Source: Streptomyces sp. rh34 (GTDB lineage Bacteria; Actinomycetota; Actinomycetes; Streptomycetales; Streptomycetaceae). Taken from it: 40,136 bases of DNA. The notes beneath the pieces are model-generated. The model ran no database searches. It was given only the letters and a program-made list of their open reading frames with translations, and was not told the origin of the DNA. Of the stretch, positions 1-7,698 are shown piece after piece. The stretch is taken from the NCBI RefSeq assembly GCF_002551245.1, contig NZ_NTGZ01000039.1, positions 1 through 40,136 of the forward strand, read 5' to 3'. How positions within the stretch are numbered: position 1 is the stretch's first letter; each line of letters starts with the position of its first letter. A program made the position numbers and the translations under genes.

Positions 1-488
1 ACCTCGGCGGCCGTCGCCGCGACGGATCCGCCGCGCCGCAGCCGGTCGGCGACGGCCGCCGTGAGCGGGTCCGGGGGGCCGGTCTCGGCGGCCAGGCCCA
101 GGGCGAGGTCCTCCAGGGCGGTGGCGGGGTCGGCGGCCCGGTCGACGCGCCCGGTGAGTGTACGGACGGCGGTGCGGGACCAGAGATCGGCGAGTTCGAC
201 CCGGTGGTCGCGCAGTTCGTACGCCGGTACGCCGAGGAGCACGGGGGCGGTTCCGGGCGGAAGGCGGATCGCGGCGCAGGAGGCGCGGTTACGGGGGTCG
301 ACCTGGAAGGCGTGGGTGTCGGGTCCGGCGACGACCAGGCGTCCGGCGGTCCAGATCAGGTCCATGCAGCCGTCCGGCAGGACGGACCGGGCGGGTTGCC
401 GGGGGCCGGGTGGAGCCTCCAGGGTCCAGACGACGGCTCCGTCCAGCCGGGACGGCCGTTCCTGGTACCGCTGGTGCTCCTGGGGCAT
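1..488 (-). CDS. AraC-family transcriptional regulator, N-terminal part (cut by window edge)
   Basis: Reading the minus strand from the ATG at 488 gives an open frame of 162 codons that runs off the left edge. It begins MPQEHQRYQERPSRLDGAVV. The stretch LPDGCMDLIW, followed by VVAGPDTHAF, is typical of the N-terminal sensor region (DUF6597 type) of actinobacterial AraC regulators. The C-terminal helix-turn-helix that would confirm the class should lie to the left of the window and is not seen. It shares its strand with the BrkB-type gene upstream, whose stop is 18 bp from this start, so co-transcription is possible. The call rests on the N-terminal pattern alone and is moderate. Confidence 0.6.
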   Translation of the reverse strand, partial: MPQEHQRYQERPSRLDGAVVWTLEAPPGPRQPARSVLPDGCMDLIWTAGRLVVAGPDTHAFQVDPRNRASCAAIRLPPGTAPVLLGVPAYELRDHRVELADLWSRTAVRTLTGRVDRAADPATALEDLALGLAAETGPPDPLTAAVADRLRRGGSVAATAAE

Positions 489-506
489 GCTTCCACGCTA
501 GCCCGG

Positions 507-1724
507 TCAGCGGGAGGGTGGTTCCTCCGCCGGCCTGGACGTCCTGGGCTCCGTGGTCTCCGTGGTTTCCTTGGACTCCTTCGCGTCCCTGGGGTCCTTC
601 TCCCAGGTCGCGTGCAGCCGGGACTTCACGTCGTCGGGCGGCAGGAAGCGGGACCAGCGCTCGGGGAACTCGGAGGGCATGTACGCGGGGCCGTCGTCCT
701 CGTCATCGTCGTCGTCCGTTCCGGCGTAGGCGGCCGAGCGGGTACGGGCGACGAACTCGGCGGCCTGCGCGGCCCGGACGCGTTCGGTGGCCTCGCGGGC
801 GGCGGCCGTGGCGAGCGAGGGCCACACCCGGTCGATGGCCGCGTTGACCGCGGCGCCGACCAGGACCGCGAAGGCGGAGATGCCGATCCACAGCAGGACG
901 GCGATCGGCGCCGCCAAGGAGCCGTAGATGGTGGGGCCCTCGACCGTGTTGGTCAGGTAGATCCGGAGCAGGAAGCTGCCGAGGACCCACATGCCGAGCG
1001 CCACCAGCGCCCCGGGGACGTCCTCGATCCAGGGCGAACGCACCGGCACGGACACGTGGTAGAGCGTCGTGAGGAACGCGACGCTCAGCAGCATCACGAG
1101 CGGCCAGTACAGGACCGCTATGACCTCGGTGCCCCACGGCACGAGCTCGACCACCCGGTCCGGGCCGACGACCAGCAGCGGCAGCACCACCGCGCCGATC
1201 AGCAGGGCGACGACGTACAGCAGGAAGGCCAGCAGCCGGGTCTTGACGATGCCGCGGTGGCCGTCGAGTCCGTACATGACGGTGATGGTGTCGATGAAGA
1301 CGTTCACCGCGCGGGAACCGGACCACAGGGCGATGGCGAAGCCGATGGAGATGATGTCGGGGCGGGCCCCGGTCGTGACGTCGGCGAGCAGCGGTTTGGC
1401 GAAGTCGTTGACCCCGCGCTCGGACAGCACCGTCTGGGCGGCGGAGAGGATGTTGCGCTCGATGGAGGCGACGGTGGTGGTGGTCGTCCACTCGTCGACG
1501 TAACCGAGCAGTCCGATCATGCCGAGCAGCAGCGGGGGCAGCGAGAGCAGGGTGAAGAACGCCGCCTCGGCCGCGAGTCCCAGAATGCGGTACTCGATGC
1601 ACGAGTTGACGGTGTCCTTGAGCAAGTGCCACACCATCCGCCGTTTGGAGACGTTGCGGTAGAGCACTCGCGCCCGGTGGAGCCGGCCCGGTGGCCGCTC
1701 GGGTGTTTCTTTTGCTGCCTGCAC
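507..1724 (-). CDS. YihY/BrkB-family inner membrane protein
   Basis: A 405-residue membrane protein of the YihY/virulence factor BrkB family. The family is widespread; its biochemical role is not settled, and it is not RNase BN as once claimed. The N-terminal amphipathic region ends in AAEAAFFTLLSLPPLLLG, the family hallmark. At least five further hydrophobic segments follow, with a conserved ALWSGSRAVN motif. The C-terminal tail of about 90 residues is cytosolic-looking and very acidic, with an Asp/Glu run (DDDDDEDD), ending in a Thr/Glu/Lys-rich segment. The GTG at 1724 is the only in-frame start near the Shine-Dalgarno sequence, but it lies inside that sequence (AAGGAGGTG). A GTG at 1667 is the next candidate, and would keep every membrane segment. 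The gene is divergent from aidB with only 17 bp between starts. Confidence 0.85.
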   Translation of the reverse strand: MQAAKETPERPPGRLHRARVLYRNVSKRRMVWHLLKDTVNSCIEYRILGLAAEAAFFTLLSLPPLLLGMIGLLGYVDEWTTTTTVASIERNILSAAQTVLSERGVNDFAKPLLADVTTGARPDIISIGFAIALWSGSRAVNVFIDTITVMYGLDGHRGIVKTRLLAFLLYVVALLIGAVVLPLLVVGPDRVVELVPWGTEVIAVLYWPLVMLLSVAFLTTLYHVSVPVRSPWIEDVPGALVALGMWVLGSFLLRIYLTNTVEGPTIYGSLAAPIAVLLWIGISAFAVLVGAAVNAAIDRVWPSLATAAAREATERVRAAQAAEFVARTRSAAYAGTDDDDDEDDGPAYMPSEFPERWSRFLPPDDVKSRLHATWEKDPRDAKESKETTETTEPRTSRPAEEPPSR

Positions 1725-1729
1725 CTCCT

Positions 1730-1735
1730 TACCGT
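1730..1735 (+). promoter_or_regulatory. -10-like hexamer for leaderless aidB transcript
   Basis: TACCGT fits TANNNT and ends 6 nt before the aidB ATG. aidB has no Shine-Dalgarno sequence, so a leaderless mRNA starting at the A of the ATG is the simplest reading. No good -35 hexamer is visible. The hexamer touches the complement of the brkB Shine-Dalgarno sequence. Confidence 0.4.
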
Positions 1736-1741
1736 ATCGGC

Positions 1742-3379
1742 ATGGCAGCCACCACCCACACCGTGACCAATCAGGTTCCGCCGCTGGTCGGCTATGACGT
1801 CTTCGCCGCCGACCGGGCCCTGTCCGAGGCCGTCGAACGGCATGTCGCGCCCGGGGTCCTGCCCGTGGCGATGGGGGAGCTCGGCGAGCTCGGCCGGGCC
1901 GCGGGCTCCGCCCAGGCCCAGGAGTGGGGTGCGCAGGCGAACGCGTATCCGCCCGTACTGCGCACCCATGACCGTTATGGGCATCGCGTCGACGCAGTGG
2001 AGTTCCATCCGTCCTGGCACCGGCTGCTGAGCCATGCCGTGTCGGCCGGGCTGACGGACGCCTGGGGGCGGCCCGCCGGTCATGTCCGGCGCGCGGCGGG
2101 GTTCCTGGTCTGGACGCAGGCCGAGGCGGGGCACGGCTGTCCGCTGTCGATGACGCATGCGGCGGTGCCCGCGCTGCGGACCGATCCGGCGCTGGCCGCC
2201 GAGTGGGAGCCGCTGCTGACCTCGCACACGTACGTGGAGGGGCTGCGGCCCCCGCGGGAGAAGGCCGGGGTGCTCCTCGGGATGGGCATGACCGAGAAGC
2301 AGGGCGGCACCGACGTCCGGTCCAACACGACACGGGCAAAACCGCTGTCCGGCGAGGGCGAGTATCTGCTCACCGGTCACAAGTGGTTCTGTTCGGCGCC
2401 GATGTCGGACGGCTTCCTGGTGCTGGCGCGGGCGCCGGGCGGACTGACCTGCTTCCTCCTGCCGCGGGTGCTCCCGGACGGCACGCGCAACGTGTTCGCG
2501 ATCCAGCGGCTGAAGGACAAACTGGGCAACCGGTCCAACGCGTCCGCCGAGGTCGAGTTCGACGGGTCGTGGGCCCGCCGGGTCGGCGAGGAGGGGCGCG
2601 GGGTGCGCACCATCATCGAGATGGTGGCGGCCACGAGGCTGGACTGCGTGGTGGGCTCGGCCGCGCTGATGCGGCAGGCGGTGGCGCAGGCGGTCCATCA
2701 CAGCGCTTACCGCCGTGCGTTCGGCGGGCTGCTGATCGACAAGCCCCTGATGCGCAACGTGCTGGCCGATCTGGCGCTGGAGTCGGAGGCGGCGACGGTG
2801 CTGGCGATGCGGCTGGCCTCCGCGCACGACACGGACACGGCGGAGGAACGGGCCTTCCTGCGGCTCGCGGTGCCCGCCGCGAAGTACTGGGTCACCAAGC
2901 GCTGCTCCGCCGTGGTGGGCGAGGCGCTGGAGTGCCTGGGCGGCAACGGGTACGTGGAGGAGTCGGGGATGCCCCGGCTGCTGCGCGAGGCGCCGCTCAA
3001 CTCGATCTGGGAGGGCTCGGGCAATGTGCAGGCGCTGGACGCGCTGCGGGCGTTGCGGCGGGAGCCCCAGGCACTGGACGCGTTCCTGCGCGAGGTCGGC
3101 CGTGCGCGCGGGGCGGATCACCGGCTGGACGCGGCGATCAAGGGCCTGCTGACGGAGCTGGCCGACCTGGAGAACATCGAGGCGCGGGCGCGGCGTCTGG
3201 TGGAGCGGATCGCGCTGGTGCTCCAGGGTTCCCTGCTGGTGCGCTGGGCTCCGCCGGAGGTGTCCGACGCGTTCTGCGGCTCGCGGCTCGGCGGGGACTG
3301 GGGCTCGGCGTTCGGGACGCTGCCGCACGGTCCGGACCTGGCGTCGGTGGTGGCACGGGCCCGGCCGGCGGGCGGGTAG
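1742..3379 (+). CDS. aidB: AidB-type acyl-CoA dehydrogenase family protein (DNA alkylation response)
   Basis: A 545-residue protein, close to the 541 residues of E. coli AidB. AidB is an FAD-binding acyl-CoA dehydrogenase homologue induced in the adaptive response to alkylation; it binds DNA, but its true substrate is unclear. The N-terminus TNQVPPLVGYDVFAAD matches the AidB-specific N-terminal domain. The flavin-binding segment MGMTEKQGGTDVRSNTT (near residue 180) and GHKWFCSAPMSDGFLVLA are present, as is the C-terminal catalytic-domain stretch ECLGGNGYVEESGMPRL. The extra C-terminal helical domain of AidB, absent from metabolic dehydrogenases, is also there. The ATG at 1742 was chosen over the GTG at 1691 because the extra residues do not look coded and a -10 hexamer sits just upstream. 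No ada or alkA gene is in the window, so the role in repair is inferred from family only. Confidence 0.88.
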   Translation: MAATTHTVTNQVPPLVGYDVFAADRALSEAVERHVAPGVLPVAMGELGELGRAAGSAQAQEWGAQANAYPPVLRTHDRYGHRVDAVEFHPSWHRLLSHAVSAGLTDAWGRPAGHVRRAAGFLVWTQAEAGHGCPLSMTHAAVPALRTDPALAAEWEPLLTSHTYVEGLRPPREKAGVLLGMGMTEKQGGTDVRSNTTRAKPLSGEGEYLLTGHKWFCSAPMSDGFLVLARAPGGLTCFLLPRVLPDGTRNVFAIQRLKDKLGNRSNASAEVEFDGSWARRVGEEGRGVRTIIEMVAATRLDCVVGSAALMRQAVAQAVHHSAYRRAFGGLLIDKPLMRNVLADLALESEAATVLAMRLASAHDTDTAEERAFLRLAVPAAKYWVTKRCSAVVGEALECLGGNGYVEESGMPRLLREAPLNSIWEGSGNVQALDALRALRREPQALDAFLREVGRARGADHRLDAAIKGLLTELADLENIEARARRLVERIALVLQGSLLVRWAPPEVSDAFCGSRLGGDWGSAFGTLPHGPDLASVVARARPAGG

Positions 3380-3406
3380 CCGTAGCGGGGCGGGGAAGCG
3401 ACGGAA

Positions 3407-3434
3407 GGTGGTGCTGCGCCGACACGGCACCACC
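3407..3434. terminator. Hairpin downstream of aidB
   Basis: GGTGGTGC and GCACCACC form an 8-bp stem with a 12-nt loop, starting 28 bp after the aidB stop. There is no T-run, as is usual in Streptomyces. A third GCACCACC copy occurs at about 3446. Confidence 0.5.
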
Positions 3435-3522
3435 CTCCATGCTTCTGCACCACCGGGCGGCCGGGACAGGCCCGGCGCACAGTGTTCTGTCAGTCTTGTA
3501 CGGCCCGTGGGACACCGCCAGA

Positions 3523-3540
3523 GTTGCAAGGGGTTGCAAC
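3523..3540. promoter_or_regulatory. 18-bp perfect palindrome upstream of the GAF regulator
   Basis: GTTGCAA, GGGG, TTGCAAC: two 7-bp arms around 4 bp, 83 bp before the chosen start of the GAF-domain gene. Position and symmetry suggest an operator for a dimeric regulator, possibly autoregulation. No known box was matched. Confidence 0.55.
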
Positions 3541-3623
3541 CATTGTGTGGACTGATCGGCGGTCCGGCCAGGTGAACGGCAGGATGGGCCGGGAGCGGGA
3601 TGCGTTCGGGGGGAACGGGGACC

Positions 3624-4919
3624 ATGACGGACACAGGTTCTGCGGGGGTGGTGCGGGTGACGGGCCAGGGGGCGGGCCGGCAGGCGACCCGATCGCTCCA
3701 CCGGGCGCGGGAGGCACGGCTGACGGGGACACGCTCCGAGGTCGTGCCCCGGGCGCAGATCGACGCCTCCTGGGACCGGGTGGTGCGCAGCGGCATCGAC
3801 CCCGACCAGTCGCCGGAGAGCGAGCTGCTGCAGGCGGACGAGATCGAACACCGGCGCCACAGCACGGCGCTGGGCGAGCTGATGCCGTTGCTGCGGGCGG
3901 GGCTGGCCTCGATAGCGGATGCCGCGCAGCAGATCATGGTGGTGACCGACACGGAGGGCCGGGTGCTGTGGCGGCAGGGCAATTCGGGGGTGCTGCGCCG
4001 GGCCCACGACATCTGCCTGGAGGAGGGGGCGGCCTGGGCCGAGGCGGCGACCGGGACGAACGCGATCGGGACGGCGCTGGCCGCCCGGGTCCCCATCCAG
4101 GTCCACTCGGCCGAGCACTTCATCCGGGCGCTGCACGGCTGGACCTGTGCGGCGGCCCCGGTCCGGGATCCGCGTGACGGCCGGCTGATCGGGATCGTGG
4201 ACATCAGCGGTCCGGCGTCCACGTTCCATCCGGCGACGCTGGCGCTGGTCGACTCGGTGGCCCGGCTCGCCGAGGGCGAGATCCGCACCCGCCACCTGGC
4301 GGAGATCGAGCGGCTGCGCGCGGTGGCCGCGCCGATCCTGTGCCGGGTCGGCGGGCGGGCACTGGCGGTGGACGTGCACGGGCGGCTGGCGGCGGTGACC
4401 GGGATGGCTCCGGTGGACCGGCTGCCGCTGCCGAAGTCGCTGGGGCCGGGCACGGTGTGGCTGCCCTCACTCGGCCTGTGCCGGGTCGAGCCGCTGCCGG
4501 GCGGCTGGCTCGTGCAGGTGGACGACGGCGGCACGGAGGGGACGCCGCGACGGGTGGTGCTGGACCTGAGCCGGCCCCGGGCGCTCGCCGTGCGTCTGAC
4601 CGGGCCGCTGGGGAGCCGCACCCATCGGCTGTCGCCGCGTCACGCGGAGCTGTTGTACGCGCTGGCGGTGCACCGGCGGGGGCGGTCTGCCTCGGAGCTG
4701 GCGCGGGACATCTTCGGGGACGCGACCCGGACGGTGACGGTCCGGGCCGAGGTCTCCCGGCTGCGGCGCCATCTGGCGGATGTGCTGGCCCACCGCCCGT
4801 ACCGCTTCGGGGACGACGTCGAGGTGGAGGTGATCCACCCGGAGGACCGCGCAGATCTGCTGCCGTACTCCACGGGGCCGGTGGTGGCGGAGGCCCGCGG
4901 GGCGGCTCCGACCGCCTGA
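3624..4919 (+). CDS. GAF-domain transcriptional regulator with C-terminal winged-helix region
   Basis: A 431-residue protein resembling the actinobacterial GAF-domain regulators related to the sensory half of AcoR. The N-terminal helical region includes RAQIDASWDRVVRSGIDP, then a GAF domain at about residues 75-210, with the signatures VVTDTEGRVLWRQG, ATGTNAIGTAL and HGWTCAAAPVRDP. Unlike AcoR it has no AAA+ sigma-54 activator domain. It ends instead with SPRHAELLYALA...GRSASELARDIFG...VRAEVSRLRRHL, which reads as a winged helix-turn-helix for DNA binding. The ligand of the GAF pocket is unknown; relatives often control dehydrogenase genes, but no such gene is adjacent. An in-frame ATG at 3600 with GGGAG upstream is an alternative; its eight extra residues look non-coding. 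A palindrome at 3523-3540 lies in its promoter region. Confidence 0.8.
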   Translation: MTDTGSAGVVRVTGQGAGRQATRSLHRAREARLTGTRSEVVPRAQIDASWDRVVRSGIDPDQSPESELLQADEIEHRRHSTALGELMPLLRAGLASIADAAQQIMVVTDTEGRVLWRQGNSGVLRRAHDICLEEGAAWAEAATGTNAIGTALAARVPIQVHSAEHFIRALHGWTCAAAPVRDPRDGRLIGIVDISGPASTFHPATLALVDSVARLAEGEIRTRHLAEIERLRAVAAPILCRVGGRALAVDVHGRLAAVTGMAPVDRLPLPKSLGPGTVWLPSLGLCRVEPLPGGWLVQVDDGGTEGTPRRVVLDLSRPRALAVRLTGPLGSRTHRLSPRHAELLYALAVHRRGRSASELARDIFGDATRTVTVRAEVSRLRRHLADVLAHRPYRFGDDVEVEVIHPEDRADLLPYSTGPVVAEARGAAPTA

Positions 4920-4932
4920 GAGGGGACGCGGG

Positions 4933-4968
4933 GCGCACGCGCCGGTCCGGGGAGGGGCCGCCGTGCGC
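4933..4968. terminator. Weak hairpin after the GAF regulator
   Basis: GCGCACG and CGTGCGC pair over a GC-rich 22-nt interior that can pair further (GGTCC/GGGGCC). It is placed 14 bp after the stop and before the GNAT gene. Confidence 0.35.
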
Positions 4969-4999
4969 GGGCGGGCGGCGCCATGGTTTTCTGGCCGTC

Positions 5000-5611
5000 A
5001 TGAGCGACACCCCGCAGCCCGCAGCCCAGGCCGCCCCCGAGGTGACCACCGAGGTGACCGTCTGGTCGCTGGAGCAGACCTCGCCCGACGATCTCCGGCC
5101 GGCCGCCGTACCGGAGGGCGACCTACGCATCGTCCGGTCCGAGGTGGTGCTGCCGGAGTTCAGCCGGTTCCTCTACTCCGCCGTGGGCGGTGACATCCAC
5201 TGGACCGACCGGCTGGGCATGACGTACGCCCAGTGGCAGGAGGCTCTGGAGCGGCCCGGGGCGGAGACCTGGGTGGCGTACGAGAACGGGACGCCGGCCG
5301 GGTACGTCGAGCTGGACCCGCAGGACGACGGCGTGGTCGAGATCATGTACTTCGGGCTGATCCCGGCGTTCCGGGGGCGGCGGATCGGCGGCCACCTCCT
5401 CAGTTACGGGGTGGCGCGCGCCTGGGACCTGGCGGAGCGCTGGCCGGAGCGGCCGGCGACGAAGCGGGTGTGGCTGCACACCTGCTCGAAGGACGGCCCC
5501 CACGCGATGGACAACTATCTGCGTCGCGGCTTCCGGCTCTTCGACACGAAGATTGAGGTGGAGCCGGCCGCGGCGACGCCCGGTCCGTGGCCCGGGGCGT
5601 ACGCCTCCTGA
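5000..5611 (+). CDS. GNAT-family N-acetyltransferase
   Basis: A 203-residue GCN5-related acetyltransferase, transferring an acetyl group from acetyl-CoA to an amine whose identity cannot be told from sequence. Beta strands around WVAYENGTPAGYVELD and VEIMYFGLIPAFRGRRIGGHLLSYGV mark the acetyl-CoA site, the latter with the R-G-R-R-I-G-G pyrophosphate loop at about residues 122-128. CSKDGPHAMDNYLRRGFRLF is the usual motif B end. The N-terminal 40 residues are low-complexity Pro/Ala/Thr-rich and may be flexible. No Shine-Dalgarno sequence is visible before the ATG at 5000, so the mRNA may be leaderless or the start may lie elsewhere. It is monocistronic in appearance, with hairpins on both sides. 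Confidence 0.85.
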   Translation: MSDTPQPAAQAAPEVTTEVTVWSLEQTSPDDLRPAAVPEGDLRIVRSEVVLPEFSRFLYSAVGGDIHWTDRLGMTYAQWQEALERPGAETWVAYENGTPAGYVELDPQDDGVVEIMYFGLIPAFRGRRIGGHLLSYGVARAWDLAERWPERPATKRVWLHTCSKDGPHAMDNYLRRGFRLFDTKIEVEPAAATPGPWPGAYAS

Positions 5612-5624
5612 TCATCCCTGACCT

Positions 5625-5660
5625 CTGAGGGCGGTGGAGCGGTCGCTCCCCCGCCCTCAG
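5625..5660 (+). terminator. Strong hairpin terminator after the GNAT gene
   Basis: CTGAGGGCGG pairs with CCGCCCTCAG (10 bp), and the interior holds a second perfect stem GGAGCG/CGCTCC with a 2-nt loop. It begins 14 bp after the stop codon. A TTTT run lies about 20 nt further on. Confidence 0.75.
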
Positions 5661-5743
5661 GGCTTCCTGGTGGGCGTTTTGTCACCAATGCCGCCACCGC
5701 ACCCCGTGACGGGCGCCACACCGTCCCATCCTTCGAGACCCAG

Positions 5744-5772
5744 CAGTCCATATAGCGGATAGTGGTGGACTG
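5744..5772. promoter_or_regulatory. Inverted repeat in the sulfur-operon promoter region
   Basis: CAGTCCA (5744-5750) and TGGACTG (5766-5772) are perfect inverted repeats around a 15-bp AT-richer core that contains GATAGT, a possible -10. It lies 30 bp before the leader-peptide ATG, in a 389-bp intergenic region (5612-6000). Candidate operator for a sulfur regulator, or a 5' RNA hairpin; no known box was matched. Confidence 0.45.
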
Positions 5773-5801
5773 CCCCGAGATGCCCGTGACACGCTTCCGT
5801 C

Positions 5802-5885
5802 ATGTCTGGAACTGGAATTGCCTTGGTGAGTCGACGCCACGTCGACCTCTGCCGCATGTCCAGCGCCATCTGTCCGGCGAGCTGA
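5802..5885 (+). CDS. Putative cysteine-responsive leader peptide
   Basis: A 27-residue ORF beginning MSGTGIALVSRRHVDLCRMS and ending SAICPAS. It matches the actinobacterial putative leader peptide family placed upstream of sulfur genes, recognisable by RRHVDLCR and a second Cys near the end. In mycobacteria, Cys-containing upstream ORFs attenuate downstream sulfur genes in response to cysteine supply. Here a ribosome stalling at Cys17 or Cys24 could alter the 115-nt spacer before the sulfite reductase start; GCGC-CTCA-GCGC (about 5937-5948) is a small hairpin in it. No strong Shine-Dalgarno sequence is visible. The rest of the spacer shows nothing else. The attenuation role is inference from family and position. 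Confidence 0.75.
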   Translation: MSGTGIALVSRRHVDLCRMSSAICPAS

Positions 5886-6000
5886 GAGTCCCAGCGCCGC
5901 CGCCCTCCTCTTCCCTCTGAACAGCCCTGCGCACCGCCGCGCCTCAGCGCGAGTGTGCCGCTCAGAGCCGCCCTCCCGCAGTCCCGAAGGACGTATTGTC

Positions 6001-7698
6001 ATGGCCGCTACCCCGGAACAGCCTGCGACCACCACGCCCCGCCGCAAGGCCGGACGCCACCGCGGCGAGGGTCAGTGGGCCGTGGGCCACCACACACCCC
6101 TCAACGGCAACGAGCAATTCAAGAAGGACGACGACGGTCTCAACGTACGGACACGCATTGAGACGATCTACTCCAAGCGCGGTTTCGACTCCATCGACCC
6201 GAACGACCTGCGCGGACGCATGCGCTGGTGGGGGCTGTACACCCAGCGCAAGCCCGGCATCGACGGCGGCAAGACGGCCGTACTGGAGCCGGAGGAGCTG
6301 GACGACGAGTTCTTCATGCTGCGCGTCCGCATCGACGGCGGCCGGCTGACCACGCGACAGCTGCGGGTGATCGGGGAGATCTCCCAGGAGTTCGCGCGCG
6401 GCACCGCCGACCTCACCGACCGGCAGAACGTGCAGTACCACTGGATCCGCATAGAGGACGTGCCGGAGATCTGGCGGCGGCTCGAAGAGGTGGGCCTGTC
6501 CACCACCGAGGCCTGCGGGGACACGCCCCGCACGATCCTCGGCTCGCCCGTCGCGGGCGTCGCGGAGAACGAGATCATCGACGGCACGCCCGCGATCGAC
6601 GAGATCCAGCGGCGGTTCATCGGCAACCCGGACTTCTCCAACCTGCCCCGCAAGTTCAAGACGGCGATCTCCGGCTCCCCGCACCTGGACGTGGCGCACG
6701 AGATCAATGACATCGCCTTCGTCGGCGTGAACCACCCGGAGCACGGCCCCGGCTTCGACCTCTGGGTCGGCGGCGGCCTCTCCACCAACCCCAAGCTCGG
6801 GGTGCGGCTGGGCGCCTGGGTGCCGCTGGACGAGGTGCCCGATGTGTACGGCGGGGTCATCGCGATCTTCCGCGACTACGGCTACCGGCGGCTGCGCACC
6901 CGCGCCCGCCTGAAGTTCCTGGTCGCGGACTGGGGCCCGGAGAAGTTCCGCCAGGTCCTTCAGGACGAGTACCTGAAGCGCGAGCTGATCGACGGACCCG
7001 CGCCCGAGGAGCCCGCCCAGACCTGGCGCGACCACCTCGGGGTGCACCGGCAGAAGGACGGCCGCTTCTACGTCGGCTTCGCCGCGCGGGTCGGCCGGGT
7101 CGACGGCTCCACGCTCACCAAGATCGCCGAGCTGGCCGACGCGCACGGCTCCGGCCGGGTGCGGACCACCGCCGAGCAGAAGATGATCGTGCTCGACGTG
7201 GCCGAGGAGCAGGTGGAGTCCCTGGTCGCCGGACTGGAGGCGCTCGACCTCAAGGTCACCCCGTCCCCGTTCCGGCGCGGCACGATGGCCTGCACCGGCA
7301 TCGAGTTCTGCAAGCTCGCGATCGTGGAGACGAAGGCGCGCGGCGCCGCCCTCATCGACGAACTGGAGCGCCGCATCCCGGAGTTCGACCACCCGATCAC
7401 CATCAACATCAACGGCTGCCCGAACGCCTGCGCCCGTATCCAGGTCGCGGACATCGGCCTCAAGGGCCAGCTGATGCTCGACGAGAGCGGCAACCAGGTC
7501 GAGGGCTACCAGGTGCACCTCGGCGGGGCGCTCGGCCTGGAGGCCGGGTTCGGCCGCAAGGTCCGCGGCCTGAAGGTCACCTCGGCCGAACTGCCGGACT
7601 ACGTCGAGCGGGTGCTCGGCCGCTTCCAGGAGGAGCGCGAGGACGGCGAGCGCTTCGCGACCTGGGTGGCCCGCGCCGGTGCGGAGTCGCTGTCATGA
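6001..7698 (+). CDS. sir: Ferredoxin-dependent sulfite reductase (siroheme, 4Fe-4S)
   Basis: A 565-residue nitrite/sulfite reductase-family protein that should reduce sulfite to sulfide with six electrons from ferredoxin, in the cytosol. Two ferrodoxin-like domains (about 105-170 and 350-415) flank the siroheme-binding regions. The four cluster/siroheme cysteines are intact: C431 and C437 in ACTGIEFCKLA, and C473 and C477 in NGCPNACARI. Tyr80 (WWGLY) and Cys172 (TEACGD) are 92 residues apart, the same spacing as the covalently linked Tyr69-Cys161 pair of the M. tuberculosis enzyme, which favours sulfite over nitrite as substrate. GAAGGA precedes the ATG at 6001; the longer frame from 5953 was rejected for lack of a ribosome site. 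First enzyme gene of the cys operon, with a leader peptide upstream. Confidence 0.95.
   Translation: MAATPEQPATTTPRRKAGRHRGEGQWAVGHHTPLNGNEQFKKDDDGLNVRTRIETIYSKRGFDSIDPNDLRGRMRWWGLYTQRKPGIDGGKTAVLEPEELDDEFFMLRVRIDGGRLTTRQLRVIGEISQEFARGTADLTDRQNVQYHWIRIEDVPEIWRRLEEVGLSTTEACGDTPRTILGSPVAGVAENEIIDGTPAIDEIQRRFIGNPDFSNLPRKFKTAISGSPHLDVAHEINDIAFVGVNHPEHGPGFDLWVGGGLSTNPKLGVRLGAWVPLDEVPDVYGGVIAIFRDYGYRRLRTRARLKFLVADWGPEKFRQVLQDEYLKRELIDGPAPEEPAQTWRDHLGVHRQKDGRFYVGFAARVGRVDGSTLTKIAELADAHGSGRVRTTAEQKMIVLDVAEEQVESLVAGLEALDLKVTPSPFRRGTMACTGIEFCKLAIVETKARGAALIDELERRIPEFDHPITININGCPNACARIQVADIGLKGQLMLDESGNQVEGYQVHLGGALGLEAGFGRKVRGLKVTSAELPDYVERVLGRFQEEREDGERFATWVARAGAESLS

Noticed and set aside
660..722. 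Asp-codon microrepeat in brkB as a phase-variable tract
   Set aside because: The GTC/GAC-type repeats encode an acidic tail in frame, are interrupted, and are ordinary for this family.
1517..4621. A 1034-codon minus-strand open frame
   Set aside because: It lies antisense to aidB and the GAF regulator, is rich in Arg/Pro/Ser of shadow-frame type, and shows no domain. High GC creates such long false frames.
5886..6000. A riboswitch-like RNA before sulfite reductase
   Set aside because: Only short local stems are visible and no known SAM or other aptamer core could be matched; the leader peptide explains the position better.
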